Source: Ceratotherium simum simum
Lineage: Eukaryota > Chordata > Mammalia > Perissodactyla > Rhinocerotidae
Assembly (NCBI RefSeq): GCF_000283155.1
Contig: NW_004454159.1
Location: 16,174,188-16,238,187 of the forward strand
Length of the DNA stretch: 64,000 nucleotides
Direction: 5' to 3'
Position 1 is the first letter of the stretch, and the number at the start of each line of letters is the position of its first letter. The notes under the pieces were generated by a model. The model worked only from the letters and a program-made list of their open reading frames with translations, was not told the origin of the DNA and did not search any database. The position numbers and the translations under genes were made by a program. This document shows, one piece after another, positions 13,404 through 24,935 of this stretch.

Positions 13404-13936
13404 TTGGGTATTTATCCAAAGAACTTGAAAACACCAATGCGTAAAGATATATGCACCCGGTGTTCATTGCAGCGTTATTCACATCTGCCAAGACTTGGAA
13501 GCAACCTAAGTGCCCATCAAGGGACGAATGGATAAAGAAGATGTGGTATATATACACAATAGAATACTACTCAGCCATAAGAAACGATGAAATCCAGCCA
13601 TTTGTGACAACATGGATTTGAGGGTATAATGCGAGGTGAAATAAGTCAGAGGGAGAAGGTCAAATACCGTATGATTTCCTTCATTAAGTAGTAGATAATA
13701 ACAACAATAAACAAACACATAGGGACAGAGATTGGATTGGTGGTTACCAGAGGGGAAGGGGGGAGGGAGGAGGGCGAAAGGGGTAATTCGGTACATGTGT
13801 GTGGTGATGGGTTGTAATTAGTATTTGGGTGGTGAACATGATGTAATCTATGCAGAAATAGAAGTATAATGATATACACCTGAAATTTTTACAATGTTAT
13901 AAACCAATGTTACTGCAATAAACAAAAAATTAAAAA
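13404..13936 (+). repeat. Young L1 3' end (ORF2 C-terminus and 3' UTR)
   Basis: From ATTCCACTGTTGGGTATTT onward it matches the copy at 33580-34120 almost base for base, through the 3' UTR and AATAAACAAAAAATT to poly(A). Reading into it from the older L1, the frame carries straight on across about 13403. Confidence 0.88.
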
Positions 13937-14058
13937 AAAAATAGGGGAAATTGGGGGAGGAGAGCAGAGGGGATGTATGAGAATTCTCTATTTTCTGCTC
14001 AATTTCTGCAAACTTAAAACTACTCAAAAATTAAAGTCTATTAATTAAAAAAAAAAAA
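13937..14058 (+). repeat. Older L1 3' terminus with poly(A)
   Basis: The text GAGAATTCTCTATTTTCTGCTC ... AATAAAGTC-like ... ATTAATT followed by an A run is the 3' end of mammalian L1M/L1MA-type elements. It probably belongs to the older L1 hosting the younger tail. Confidence 0.65.
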
Positions 14059-14099
14059 AAAAAAGAATTAATTCTCCTGGGTGACATTGTCCAAGCTAC

Positions 14100-14570
14100 G
14101 GTTTTAAACAACTTCATTGAGTTATAACTTACATACTAAAGTTCCACCCACTGAAAATGTGTCATCCAGTGATTTTTAGAGAATTTAGATAATCATGCAG
14201 TCATCAACACCATTCAGTTTGAGAAGATTCCTTGTGTCTGTTTGCAGTTAATCCCTACTTCTAAACTCCACCCCAGGCAGCCATGAATCTGGTTTCTGTC
14301 TCTATAGTTGTGCATTTTCTAGATATTTCATATAAATGGAATCACACAATAAGTAGTCTTTGCCTCTGGCTTCTTTCACTTAGCATGATCTTCTTGAGGC
14401 TCATTCATGCTGTTGTACATATCGGTAGATTATTCTATTTTATTAATAAGCAGTATTTCAATATATGGATATGCTTCATATTGTTTATCCATTTACCAGT
14501 GGATGGACATGTTTTTGGCTATTGTGAATAAAGTTGCTGTGAACATTCACCTACCAAAAAAAAAAAAAAA
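14100..14570 (-). repeat. Old L1 ORF2/3' fragment in reverse orientation
   Basis: The plus strand has TCATATAAATGGAATCACAC, TTTCACTTAGCATGATCTTC, GTTTATCCATTTACCAGTGG and TTTTTGGCTATTGTGAATAA, the reverse of the L1 ORF2 C-terminal region. An A run closes it at 14556-14570, which is odd for this orientation. Confidence 0.8.
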
Positions 14571-14830
14571 ATGACACTAGGGAGGCAGATATTGGAGTGA
14601 TGTGGTCACAAGCAAAAGAATGCTGGTAGCCACCAGAAGCTGGAAGAGGCAAGGAATGGACGCTCCCCTAGAGTCTCCAGAGAGAGCCTGGCTTTGCAGA
14701 CACCTTGATTTTCGGTCTAGTGAAATTGATTATGGCCTCCAGAACTGTGAGACAATACATTTCTGTTGTTTTAAACCACGAAGTTTCCGATAATTGTTAC
14801 AGCAGTCATAGGACACTAGTATAGCAACAT
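14571..14830 (+). repeat. MLT1-like LTR, 3' fragment
   Basis: TTGGAGTGATGTGGTCACAA, AGAAGCTGGAAGAGGCAAGG, CCTCCAGAACTGTGAGA and TTTCTGTTGTTTTAAACCAC are typical of the second half of MLT1 LTRs. Together with 11336-11378 it frames more than 3 kb of later insertions. No retroviral coding sequence is present. Confidence 0.8.
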
Positions 14831-14961
14831 TTACTGCAGTAGAGAAAACTAAAGGAGGAAGAGGTTTCAGCATGAGCTGGAAAAAAGTTTTTGATTTAGA
14901 CTTATTATTTTTGAGGTGCATATGAGACATCCGGTAATTTACATCAAATAAACATGGAAAG

Positions 14962-15232
14962 TTGGGGCCAGCCTGGTGGCGTAGTGGTTAAGTTCACGTG
15001 TTCTGCTTTGGTGGCCTGGGGTTCGCAGGTTCAGATCCCCGGCGCAGACCTACACACCACTCATCAAACCATGCTGTGGTGGCGTCCCACATATAAAGTA
15101 GAGGAAGACAGGCACGGATGTTAGCACAGGGCCAATCTTCTTCAGCAAAAAGACAAGAATTGGCAACAGATGTTAGCTCAGGGCTAATCTTCCTCACCAA
15201 AAATAAATAAATAAATAAATTAAACAAACAAC
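14962..15232 (+). repeat. ERE-type SINE
   Basis: It starts GGGGCCAGCCTGGTGGCG and ends with the CTCAGGGCTAATCTTCCTCA block and an (AAAT)n tail. The perfect 12-base target-site duplication AAACATGGAAAG lies at 14950-14961 and 15233-15244. Confidence 0.95.
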
Positions 15233-15244
15233 AAACATGGAAAG

Positions 15245-15655
15245 CAATGGAGCTAGATGCAATTCCCCAGGGAGATAGTATATCAGGGAAGAGAGCAGGG
15301 CCCAGGCTTCAGCCCCACAGTATGGGAACATTTGGAAACCATGTAGAGGTTGAGAATCCAGCAAAACAGACCAGTAAGGGGCTTCTAACGAGGTACAGGC
15401 CCTCAGGTCTTAGAAGCCAAAAGAAGAAAGTATTTAATGAACTGAGGAGAGGTCAACAGTTTTGAATGCTGTTTATAGGTCAAATAACACGTGACCATTG
15501 GATTTGTTAACATGGAGGGCATTTGCTGACCTTGACAAAAGTAGCTACTGTAGAGGGGAGACAGAAACAAGACTGGATTGGTTGAAGAGCCTGGGAAGTA
15601 AGGGATTAGAGAAGGCATGGAGATGTCCCTTTGGAAAACTGGCTGGTTTATTTAG
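15245..15655 (-). repeat. L2-like fragment, reverse orientation
   Basis: 'ggtcaacagttttgaatgct', 'ataggtcaaataacacgtga' and 'catggagggcatttgctgac' match a segment also seen at 33060-33130 in the long L2 stretch. Confidence 0.6.
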
Positions 15656-16624
15656 CCACATTTGTTAGGTTACTAAAAATCATACTACAATGTAGACTTT
15701 TGCAGAATTTGAGAAAACTCCCTTTGAGACATCTATATTCCCTTCCAGCTTGGGAAAAAAGAAAACATATTCCCAAGTGTAATAGCCAATTGTCTGCTAT
15801 TGAATGAATGCATTGAAATTGTCTAGATTTTGCACAGAGTCTCCAATAACTGGGTGTTAGAGCTTTAGTCTGAATTTGGATATCTGGGATGATCTACTTG
15901 CACGCAAAATGCATTTAAAATCCATACTAGGTAAAAATAGATAAAATTTGTATATTAGTAATAACAAACTAATGAGCATGTCACATGACAAAGGATTTCT
16001 TTTACTGTCCCCTTTCCTCAAATTTTCCTACTCCCAGAAAGCAAACACTAAAGAGAAAAATAATTCAATCTGAGTGTAGACTATTTTCAATATTGCAGAG
16101 TAGAAACAATCATGTAATATTGGGTTATTTTCCATGTACAAAGTGTTTCCCTATTGGGACATTATTTCTTATTTGAGAAGGAATAATGAGGACATTATTT
16201 TTGTTAAAAAAAAAACAGAAAAGAACTGAAGCCTTTCTTTAAAGATAATATAAATACAATGTTTAAATTCTGGAAGAATATTTAATCTTTTGCCAGACCT
16301 AATCACATTAGATCCCTCCATCTGTGGATGCCTTGACTGTAACGTTTCACATGACTTAGTTTGAAATTTTAATATGTAAGCAATATGTATTTTGACAACT
16401 TAGTACTTTCTTTCATATATTTAAAAATCATTAATTGGCCTAATTAAAATTGCTGATACAATTCTTTCCACAAGCAATTCTTAAAAATTTAAAATACTCT
16501 CTTCATAGGTGAGTGTACCTGAAGTGAGGTAAGAGAGAGCATCGTTTCCCATTAAAAGAACAAGTCCTTTTAGTATGTAGAAATTTTTTTTAAGAATCTC
16601 ACAGGATTTCCTAATTCTAAAGTA

Positions 16625-16765
16625 ATCATTATATAGCCATACACACACCTATATGTATGCATTTGCACATGCAATAAAATGAATATGTGTATATGTATGT
16701 ATGTATACATATGAAATAAATATATTTATAAAATATATTTATATATGTGCATATATATGAAGTAA
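16625..16765 (+). repeat. AT-rich simple sequence
   Basis: Repeated ATATGT, TATATT and CATATA words about 280 bases below the spacer exon (that is, in its downstream intron). Confidence 0.75.
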
Positions 16766-17048
16766 AACATACCCAAATCCTCCAATGAGTGCTTTTTTTT
16801 AACACAGACTAACATGTGGAAGCAATTTATACCCCCCCAGAAAATATATAGACAACTAGATTTCTTTTGTTCCTGGGAAGTCCCTGGGAGAGAAGGAAAG
16901 AAATATCCTACTTGCTATGACAAGAGGTGCTTCCTGGGAAATTCAAACATGTAACTAGAAACAGACTGGCATCCTTGGCATCACAGAACTCTAGGGCGGG
17001 GAGCTGGGCTCGTAGTTGGATTGGCTCTGCGTGTGTAACACAGGTTAC

Positions 17049-17129
17049 CTAAATAGCTATGTGCCGGCCTTTCCTCCACGACTTTGATTCTTCTTGCTCC
17101 AGCAGGTATCACCAGCACTTCTACGTAAC
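17049..17129 (-). CDS. ADAMTS19: ADAMTS19 coding exon, spacer domain
   Basis: This 81-base exon has acceptor TTACAG|G and donor TTAG|GTAACC. It completes a glycine codon, then encodes YVEVLVIPAGARRIKVVEE and RPAHSYL, with one base left for the following alanine. The pattern (hydrophobic beta-strand, PAGAR, I-V-E) is the conserved opening of ADAMTS spacers, which bind matrix and substrate. The phase is 1-1, so its loss would keep the frame. The downstream intron is the longest in the window (16.5 kb). Confidence 0.96.
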
Positions 17130-18529
17130 CTGTAAGAGTCAATAAAACATGAAATAAATCTTGAGTTCTCATAAGATCTTTTTTCTTAATTGACTTGCCG
17201 TCTTTTTTTTCTTTTGGTTTTGGTTTTTGCTATATTTCAATACCTATATAAAGAAAAAATTTATGTATGTATAAAAGCTGTCAATTTCAAATGGAGTAGT
17301 TTCTTGGAAAGATGTTGAGTTTATCAAGGGCAAATAGGCCATTGTATTTTTGCGTAAAAAAGCTCAATGATATCTTCTGAATTGTGAGGAGAGGACAAGA
17401 GCACAACAGAATAGCCCGGTTAGAAACAGAGTGAAACTTGGAACAGAGCAAATAACCTCAGATTCTGCTCATGGAACACCTTTAAGTTAGAAAGTGTGGG
17501 GAAGAAGGAAAGGCAGCTGGAGTGAATACAGCTGGTGGGAATCAGGTCCCTGGAGGAGTTGGGTATAGGACAAGAGAGACCAAGAACTCCCTGAGGAGAT
17601 TAACAAAGGGTTTTCAGACTGGGGCTGGAGACCAGTAAGTGTAAGACCACACCAAGCAATCTAGTGGCACCCCAGGTGTGAAACAGCTAGAAGCAAGACA
17701 CAATTAGGTGTTTCTTACGAAAGGTTTTTCAGCAGAGGTTAGGAATGTAACTCTTGAAGTGAAATAAGATAAAGTGGGACAGAAGAGAGAGTGTGCAGAA
17801 AAAGACAAAATCAAGACTTCATCTAGTGCAAAATAGTGATAGAGCAGATGCCTACTGTAGGCTGAACAGTTATGTTTTAAAATTATATTAAAATAATATT
17901 TAATATTCTTAGTATTTCTGAGTAGCTCCATATATCTAATAAAAGTCTAATGTTAAAGATACTTATTAAAAAGGCACAGTAGCTAATCCCTGAGTTGTCT
18001 CCTGTTGATTAATTATTCAAATTCCTGAAACTGTTTACAATTATTTGGTGTATACCAAAAGGTAGCATACACCCCTCCTGGAAGTGGTTAGAATTAGAGG
18101 CATGTGTTTCTCAAATCATAATTTCCATTAGTGAACATTGCTTATTCAATTTAACCATTTTTAGTAACACCAAACCAGACAACCACTATCATTTTGCTGC
18201 ATGAACAAAATAGACATTGATGAAAATAGAAACAAATGCTTACTGTCTATTTGTACATAGAAGTAAAGGAAGAAGGTCTGTGTACTCAATGAGCTTATAA
18301 TTGAATTGGAAAGACTGGGCACAAATATTTTATATAAATACGAGTTAAATAAAACTTCAAAAATTATGTTACAAAGATTATATGCAAAATGATATGATTA
18401 ATTGCCTCTTGAAGAATATAAACCAATGTTTAAACTATCCTTCTCTGATCACATCATCATTCAAAAGATTTGCTGCTATTTTTAACTCACAGAAGTAGGA
18501 TTTTTTTTTTGCTTTTTTCCTTTATTTAT

Positions 18530-18783
18530 TTATTATTATTATTTTTTTTGGTGAGGAAAACCAGCCCTGAGCTAACATCCGATGCCAATCCTCCTCTTTT
18601 TTGCTGAGGAAGACTGGCCCTGGGCTAACATCCGTGCCCATCTTCCTCCACTTTACATGGGATGCCGCCACAGCATGGCTTGCCAAGCCGTGTGGCGGTG
18701 CGCACCCGGGATCTGAACCAGCAAACCCCGGGGCCGCGCAGCGGAGCGCACACACTTAACCGCTTGCACCACCCGGCAGGCCC
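18530..18783 (-). repeat. ERE-type SINE
   Basis: Reverse-oriented copy. Its plus strand shows the T-rich tail, then CCCTGAGCTAACATCC, TCTTCCTCCACTTTA and GCCACAGCATGGCTTG, with the 5' end at 18783. The low-coordinate edge in the poly(T) is approximate. Confidence 0.92.
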
Positions 18784-20439
18784 TGTTTTTTTCGTTTTAA
18801 ATGGTTATATACATTACTCATGTTTGAGAAACACTGGCATCAGCCGGAATCACTTTGATTCAGAGGAGAGAATATTTCATGTAGTCAAGGAAAGCTTCAC
18901 AAAGAAGTAAAATAGACGAACTGTCTTTGAAGAATGGATAGGATTTGGATATACATAGAAGAAGGATGAGTTCACTGCATGTAAAGAAAAGTAATGGAGT
19001 AAGTAGTATTTTTAGTAGCATAAATAAAATAATTCTGACAGAATGAGAAGATGTCAGAAGATGGTTCTATTAAAAAAAAGTTTAAATGCATGCCTAGGGT
19101 ACTGAATTTATCAGTTTGAAGCTACTAAAAATTCGAAAGCAAGGAAATTGGTAATTAGATACTGATTTGGAAAGGCTTTATCTGATAGCAATATGCAGGA
19201 TGCCCAGCAATACAGCAGTGGATACCAGTGTCAGGAGGTTAATGTAAAAATCCAGGAGTGGTAGTGGCTAAGGTAGAAAATCCAGAGGCATGGCGAAGAA
19301 AATAAATTCTGAACTTGAGAACCAATAGAAAGTGGGGGAAATAAACACTGAACACAATGTTTTACTAGTACTTATGTGAGAATGTACTCACATCGTTTAC
19401 AGGAACATGGAAGTCAAGTTTTGGTAGTAATCTGATAAGCTCGACTTTGCAATTTGTATTTAACAAAACAGTATAACACATTAGTAAAAATATCCAGTAA
19501 GAACTCTGGAACATCTGGAACTCCAGAGAAAGGTCAGGCTAGGGAAGTCCCTTTGTGAGGCATCTTTGCAGAGGCAGTAATAGAAGCCATGGAAGTAAGT
19601 GGAGCAAATTGAGAGAGAAGAAAACTCAAAGACTCAACCTTGGCGACAGTCATAGTTCTTAACCAAGAGATTGAAAATAAATCAGGAAAGAATACAGAGA
19701 AGAAATAATCATGAGGAGGAGGAGATGTGGCTATTTTATTATGGTGAGATCCTATGGATCAGAATATCGCAACAAGAGTTGTTGGTCAACTGTGTGAAAA
19801 GAGAAAAATGACAAAGCACAGTCCACTGGAAATCATGGTCAAGAGGTAACTGTTAATCTCTGGGCAAATGAATTTAGTAAAGTATTTGGAGAAGATGTTA
19901 AATTTCAGGATGTTAGAAAAGAAAAGTAGAGAGAGAAAAGTAGAGGTAGTAACTGTAAATTCCTGTTTGAGTTTAGCAATAAACTCAGAGGTATGTTGTA
20001 CCTTAGGACAATAGTTACATCTAAGTTTATAGTTATATTGAGAGCAATTCTCTATTATTCAAGTGGAATGTCTTGGAGACTAGGTGAGTTAGACTGAGTT
20101 TAAAGAAGAAAGAGAAGGAGAAAAATATTAAGCAAAGACATTTGACAAGAGATAGCCAATGATTGGGGGCCTAGATATTTTTCAGTAAATAAACCATTTA
20201 GCACAATTGAGAATGTACATTTTTTTAAGAGGTAAATATATGAGTGGCTATTGCCAAGCTCAGAAGTTGGAATAAAGCCTGTGATGTCAATGTTATAAAT
20301 TTGATCCTTATGTTGGACAGTTTCCTTTGTACACAGGAACATCCTATTTAAACCAGAGATCCCATTCTTAATAAGCCATCTTACAATGCCAATAGCAATC
20401 ATTATCTTCATGGTAGTAATAATGATAAATGCCACATTT

Positions 20440-20660
20440 GAACAACTGCTATGTGCTAGCCACTATTATAGGTAATTTACATAAATTATTACATTTAACT
20501 ATAATGATTACATCTAAGGTAGATAATACATTTCCTACCTAAAACATGAGAAAATAAAGGTAGAGGGAAAAAAAGCATTCTGCAAGACTGCGTTGTCAGT
20601 AATTAGCTGATCCAAGCTTTGAAGTCAGATCTGTCTGACTCCAGTATTTCCAGCTATGAC
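20440..20660 (+). repeat. MIR-type fragment
   Basis: 'ctatgtgctagccactatta', 'aacatgagaaaataaaggta' and 'gaagtcagatctgtctgact' resemble MIR-class repeats. Diverged. Confidence 0.6.
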
Positions 20661-21289
20661 CCACTGGTATGATTTCATAAAACAGAATACATGACACTAT
20701 GACTCTCCTACTGCTATGACAAACATACGAGCAAAATGTCTAAGACCATGTGTTCCTTATACAGGATCAGTATCATCATCTCTTATACTAAGAATAACAC
20801 ATTTTATGCCTATTTTCTTCTTAGTGTATATTGATAACTAAGTTCCATAACTAGACAAATACCCAATTTATTTTTTAAAAATTCCTTTAAAAAATTATCC
20901 CCTGGCTAGGCAAGTTACAATGAAAGACACGATAAATGTCCTAAGGAAAAAAAATAACCTCCTCTTAAGTTTATTTTCTAGCTCCAACAAAAATGATTTA
21001 GCAAACTCTAAATAGAGCACAGGGATTGAAAACACCCACATGTGTCTGCACATGTGTTACTCATACAATATATACAGTGTGCATGGCCAACTGGACCAAA
21101 TAAGGCTGCAATTACTTCAAGAAACCCTAGGAAGTCCATAAACTATAAGGATAAAATTGCCTCAAGAGAAATGAATACAACATTCCTAAAGTCACAAGTA
21201 GATGAAGCCCACGATATAATTAAGGACTCATATAGGTTTTGTTTTTTAAAGTTCTTCACAATGTAATGTTTCATTATTAATTAAATTGG

Positions 21290-21760
21290 CAAATATTAAT
21301 GGATCACACACTATGCTGGTCATTGGCAATATGGTGTTGAACAAAAATAGCCATGATATTTTTCCTCATTGGTTTTAAAGTCAGAGCTACGGTATGGATA
21401 CTAATATGGTAAGCATCACTAAACTAGTTGTTAGTGATAGGAGGTGGAGGTTGTTCAGGGAACACTTCACTGAAGAAGGGACATTTGAACCGAGATCAAA
21501 GTGATGTCTAGGAATTAACCAGGCAAACATAAGAGGAAGCTAACAAAACCACATTTTTCAATGCAAAGTGCTGGAGGGAGCACGGTCAATTTGAGCATCT
21601 GTAAGAAATCTGGTGGCTGCAGCTTAGAGAAGGAAAGGAAGCTTGGTGTGCAATGACGCCAGAGAAAGAGGTTAGGGACAACACCATGAAGGACCTTATG
21701 GGCCACGTTAAGAATTCCCTGTGAGCAACATGAAAGCAGGATTGAGTTGTAAGGAAGAAA
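21290..21760 (-). repeat. L2 fragment, reverse orientation
   Basis: 'cacttcactgaagaagggac', 'atttgaaccgagatcaaagt' and 'atgaaggaccttatgggcca' keep the order of reversed L2. Confidence 0.75.
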
Positions 21761-22849
21761 GTAACGTTATTAGTCTCTGATGTTCCCAACGTCTTAGGCA
21801 TCTCAGACATTTTCCAAATAACACATGCCATTACTATTACTTATTTATAGCAAACGAATGAACAAAAGTAGAAATTAAAGTGCAATAAAAACAAAAGAGG
21901 TTTGAAGCAGGAATCTGGGCGAAAATGTACCCACACAACTGCAGTCAGAATGAAAAGCATCACTGATTTAACTGGTATTTCTATTTTCTGTGCTTGGTGG
22001 AAAAAGAAAGTGTTATTATAATTAAATAAAGATATCCGTGTTGAATGTGCATCAGTGTTCTTCAGTGAACTGTTTCCATGCATATTAAATAACTCTGCAA
22101 GGATATTCTTCAAAAATTCTAGTACCTTTAAATCTCTTTGATCTTTCAGACTTTATTTGAACTTCTGCACTATAAAAACTTCTCCCATCACAATCATGCT
22201 GACAAGCTTATTATAATTGCACTCAGTTGAAAGTCTGGGAGCCTGTAACAGTGAAGTACGACTTTTCTAAATGAGTTTTGGCAGATTTCGACTTGTAGGA
22301 TCTGTCACCTTTTTCACAGCTTTGGAGATTGAGATTTTGATCTGCAATTTACCCTGGGCTTTAGTTATTTTTAGGCTTCAAGATCTTCAAGCTCACTTAT
22401 CTTTAATTCTGCTGGGGCCTAGCAAAAGGTTATATTCAACTTTAGAAGGCTGTGTCTAATTTTCTTTTCTGAAGGACTCTTTTATCTAGAATGAACTCGG
22501 TTTTCTTGATTATTCAAACATAAATGGCTTGTTCTTTGATATATATTTTAGTCTCAGGTTTTTTGATATTTGAACAAGAAAGGAATTTAAAATAGGAGAA
22601 AGTTGATGTATATAATATAAGCATACTAAAGATGATGAAAATATAATCATCAATACTAAGCTAGTTCCATACACAGATGTCCAGGTAGGAAACTAACTAA
22701 TGTAAACCCAGAAATGTTTGCTTCCTCCCAGTAAGCTTGAGGACCTGAGTATAAAGCATTTTCTGTATATAAAGCATATTTGTGAGTCATTATATTTCAG
22801 TATAGATAATATCACTTTTTGTTGTGGATCACTTTAAAACTCACACTAC

Positions 22850-22995
22850 ACAGATCGTTCATAGTCATTTCATCCTCATATCCTCTGAGTATTAGTATTT
22901 ATAGATGAGGAAACAAAAGAAGAGAGGATTACTTCTCACCATTAATGTATCTGGAACATCATCCCACATCTTCTGACTCCCCCGTTATTATTTCC
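22850..22995 (+). repeat. MIR-type fragment
   Basis: 'atttatagatgaggaaacaa' and 'atcttctgactcccccgtta' fit the MIR class. Confidence 0.55.
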
Positions 22996-23461
22996 ACTAT
23001 GCTACACTGCTGTAGACTTTCTGTTTCCAAAAATTTATTCCCTTCAAGTTTAGTAAAAACACTAAGAAAAAATTAAATGGAAAGCTGAAAACCTGAAGAC
23101 TAATACTCTCACAGTTGCTTCAGGCTGTTACAAATCATTATTCTCTGTTAAACATCATGCTTTGCATTAGAGAATAAGGTCTGTAGAAACCTCATGATAT
23201 TAGCCAATGCAAATTAGATTATTCCCTTGCTGCTCCAATTTATTAAATGCACAACAGATGACTTCATATTTTTATTATTGGGAAATGGGCTTGTTAGAAT
23301 TTCTGGCTCATATCACATGTATTGTATGTCATCTCAAAAAATCATTCAATATTCATTACAAAAGTCTTCAACAGAATCAGAACTGTGATTTCTAAGTCAA
23401 GTTCAATACTAATCTCTGTCCCCAAAGACTGTTCAAATCATTAAATCTGAAAAAAAATTAC

Positions 23462-23582
23462 CTGCTCCTCTGGTATGATTAAAATCTCCTTTAATGATTT
23501 TGCATGATTTTCCATTGCCATTACATACACCACAATGATCTTCCCTTGCAAGAGAGCCTAATAAACCGTCACAGCCCACTTT
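23462..23582 (-). CDS. ADAMTS19: ADAMTS19 coding exon, end of cysteine-rich domain and start of spacer
   Basis: This 121-base exon has acceptor TTACAG|A and donor GCAG|GTAATT. It has 40 codons, KVGCDGLLG...[14 protein letters not shown] then [13 protein letters not shown], plus one base. The [12 protein letters not shown] block is the family hallmark that closes the ten-cysteine domain (10 cysteines counted over three exons). NHT is an N-glycosylation sequon at the start of the cysteine-free spacer. It leaves in phase 1. Confidence 0.97.
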
Positions 23583-24810
23583 CTGTAACAAGAGAATGAC
23601 AGTATATCATAAAGTGAGTTTTTTTCCTTTTCCTTTTTCTTTTTTAACCACTAATTTAGGACAAACCTAGTCTCTATAAACTAGACATATTTAGTTGACC
23701 AACTAGCAAAATGTCGTATTCTATGGTGCACACTAATGGAGCAAGCTCATGTCATAATATCATCATCTGTAAAGTGACCAAATAGCAGGATAGTGATGAG
23801 AGTATTTTTCTTGTATTAAGAATTAAATGATATCCTAAAGCAATTTGGAAAAATATTATTGATACAAATGCAATTTATATAAATCCCAAAGGAAATCACA
23901 TTTCTGTTAAATATAACACAATCTAATTCATTCTACTCAACATAGAACATATACACTTCATTATATGGATGGCTTCACTTCTAAAGTGGTTGCATAACAA
24001 ATGCTGAATATTAAATATTAGCTTTGTGAAAACCAAACATAAATGTTTATTTTCACTATAGCTCACGAAAAAACTTCTATCCCCATCTCCTTTGGCATCC
24101 AGCACATGAATGTGAGTAAGAACTGCTCACAACCCATGGCTGGTATAGGAAAATATGAACAACAGGGAATTTATTTTATATGCTCCCAGAAGAATTATGT
24201 TAATATGAATCTTCTGAGATTAAGTCATTGACTCTTTTCTAGTGAATAATGTTGGTCTTCCATTGATGTTATAAAAATACGATCATGTTTTGCAAAGTTG
24301 TGCATACTCAAAGGGTAGGATTTAATATGTCTATACCGTCAGAAATAAATGGTAGGATTACACAATTACTCCTAATCAAGGAGGAGTTGCAATACAGACT
24401 GATGACACACTTATTTATAAAAAGTTACAATTATTTTAGAGGAATTTTTTAAATATTAAATAAAACAGAAACAAAAACAGTGTCTTTTTCTGTGGTTGGT
24501 ATTGATGGTATTGGGGTGTGGGAAGCAAGCCGATTATAAAATGGAGCAGCAAGATAAATATCCTGAGAAAGCAAAAATCACATTAAACCTGCATAATATA
24601 GCATCCTTTCCTTTTGTCAAGGGGAGTATACCAGTGTCAAGAGGTAGACAAAGTAATGCATTAGTGGAGAACTCTGATCAGCAAATCAAAGCTTATTCAG
24701 GGAGAAATAAAGAGAATGTCTTTGGATGAAAGAGGTGGCCACCACAGGAAATTCTCAAAATACAACAAAGGTATGCAAAGAGTTCACTAAGCAGGAGTCC
24801 TGAAAAGACT

Positions 24811-24835
24811 GGGGAGTCCCGGGGTGAGGGGCGGG
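24811..24835 (+). other. G-quadruplex-type motif at a gap edge
   Basis: Four G tracts (24811-24814, 24821-24824, 24828-24831 and 24833-24835) with loops of 6, 3 and 1 bases. This is the template strand for ADAMTS19. The sequence then ends in an N run. Confidence 0.85.
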
Positions 24836-24935
24836 NNNNNNNNNNNNNNNNNNNNNNNNNNNNNNNNNNNNNNNNNNNNNNNNNNNNNNNNNNNNNNNNN
24901 NNNNNNNNNNNNNNNNNNNNNNNNNNNNNNNNNNN
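24836..24935. other. Assembly gap, 100 N
   Basis: Exactly 100 unknown bases, the usual placeholder for a gap of unknown size. The flanks are G-rich. Confidence 0.99.

Larger units (their letters stand above)
510..17048 (-). other. ADAMTS19 intron of 16.5 kb, repeat-rich
   Basis: This is the longest intron in the window. It holds an ERE SINE at 1067, an old antisense L1 around 1640, L2 at 1950-2740, a long decayed L1 at 3660-7470 with a young L1 tail inside, opposite-strand L1 at 7560-8800, L2 and MIR at 9925-11330, the nested cluster 11336-14830, an ERE at 14962 and an L2-like stretch to 15650. The segments 600-1060, 2760-3650, 8960-9900, 10240-10770 and 15660-17040 show no feature I can name, apart from an AT-rich simple-sequence patch at 16625-16765. 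Confidence 0.85.
17130..23461 (-). other. ADAMTS19 intron of 6.3 kb
   Basis: It contains an ERE SINE at 18530-18783, probable L2 remnants near 19190-19900 and 21290-21760, and MIR/L2-like patches at 20440-20660 and 22860-22990. The stretches 17140-18500 and 22000-22850 show nothing I can assign. Confidence 0.8.

Noticed and set aside
11336..14830. Endogenous retrovirus with coding capacity
   Set aside because: Only LTR-like pieces are present. The coding-like text between them is L1, with no gag, pol or env wording.
18522..18910. Open frames on both strands
   Set aside because: They arise from the GC-rich body of an ERE SINE. Similar frames occur at 29812-30085 and 59156-59417 in other ERE copies.
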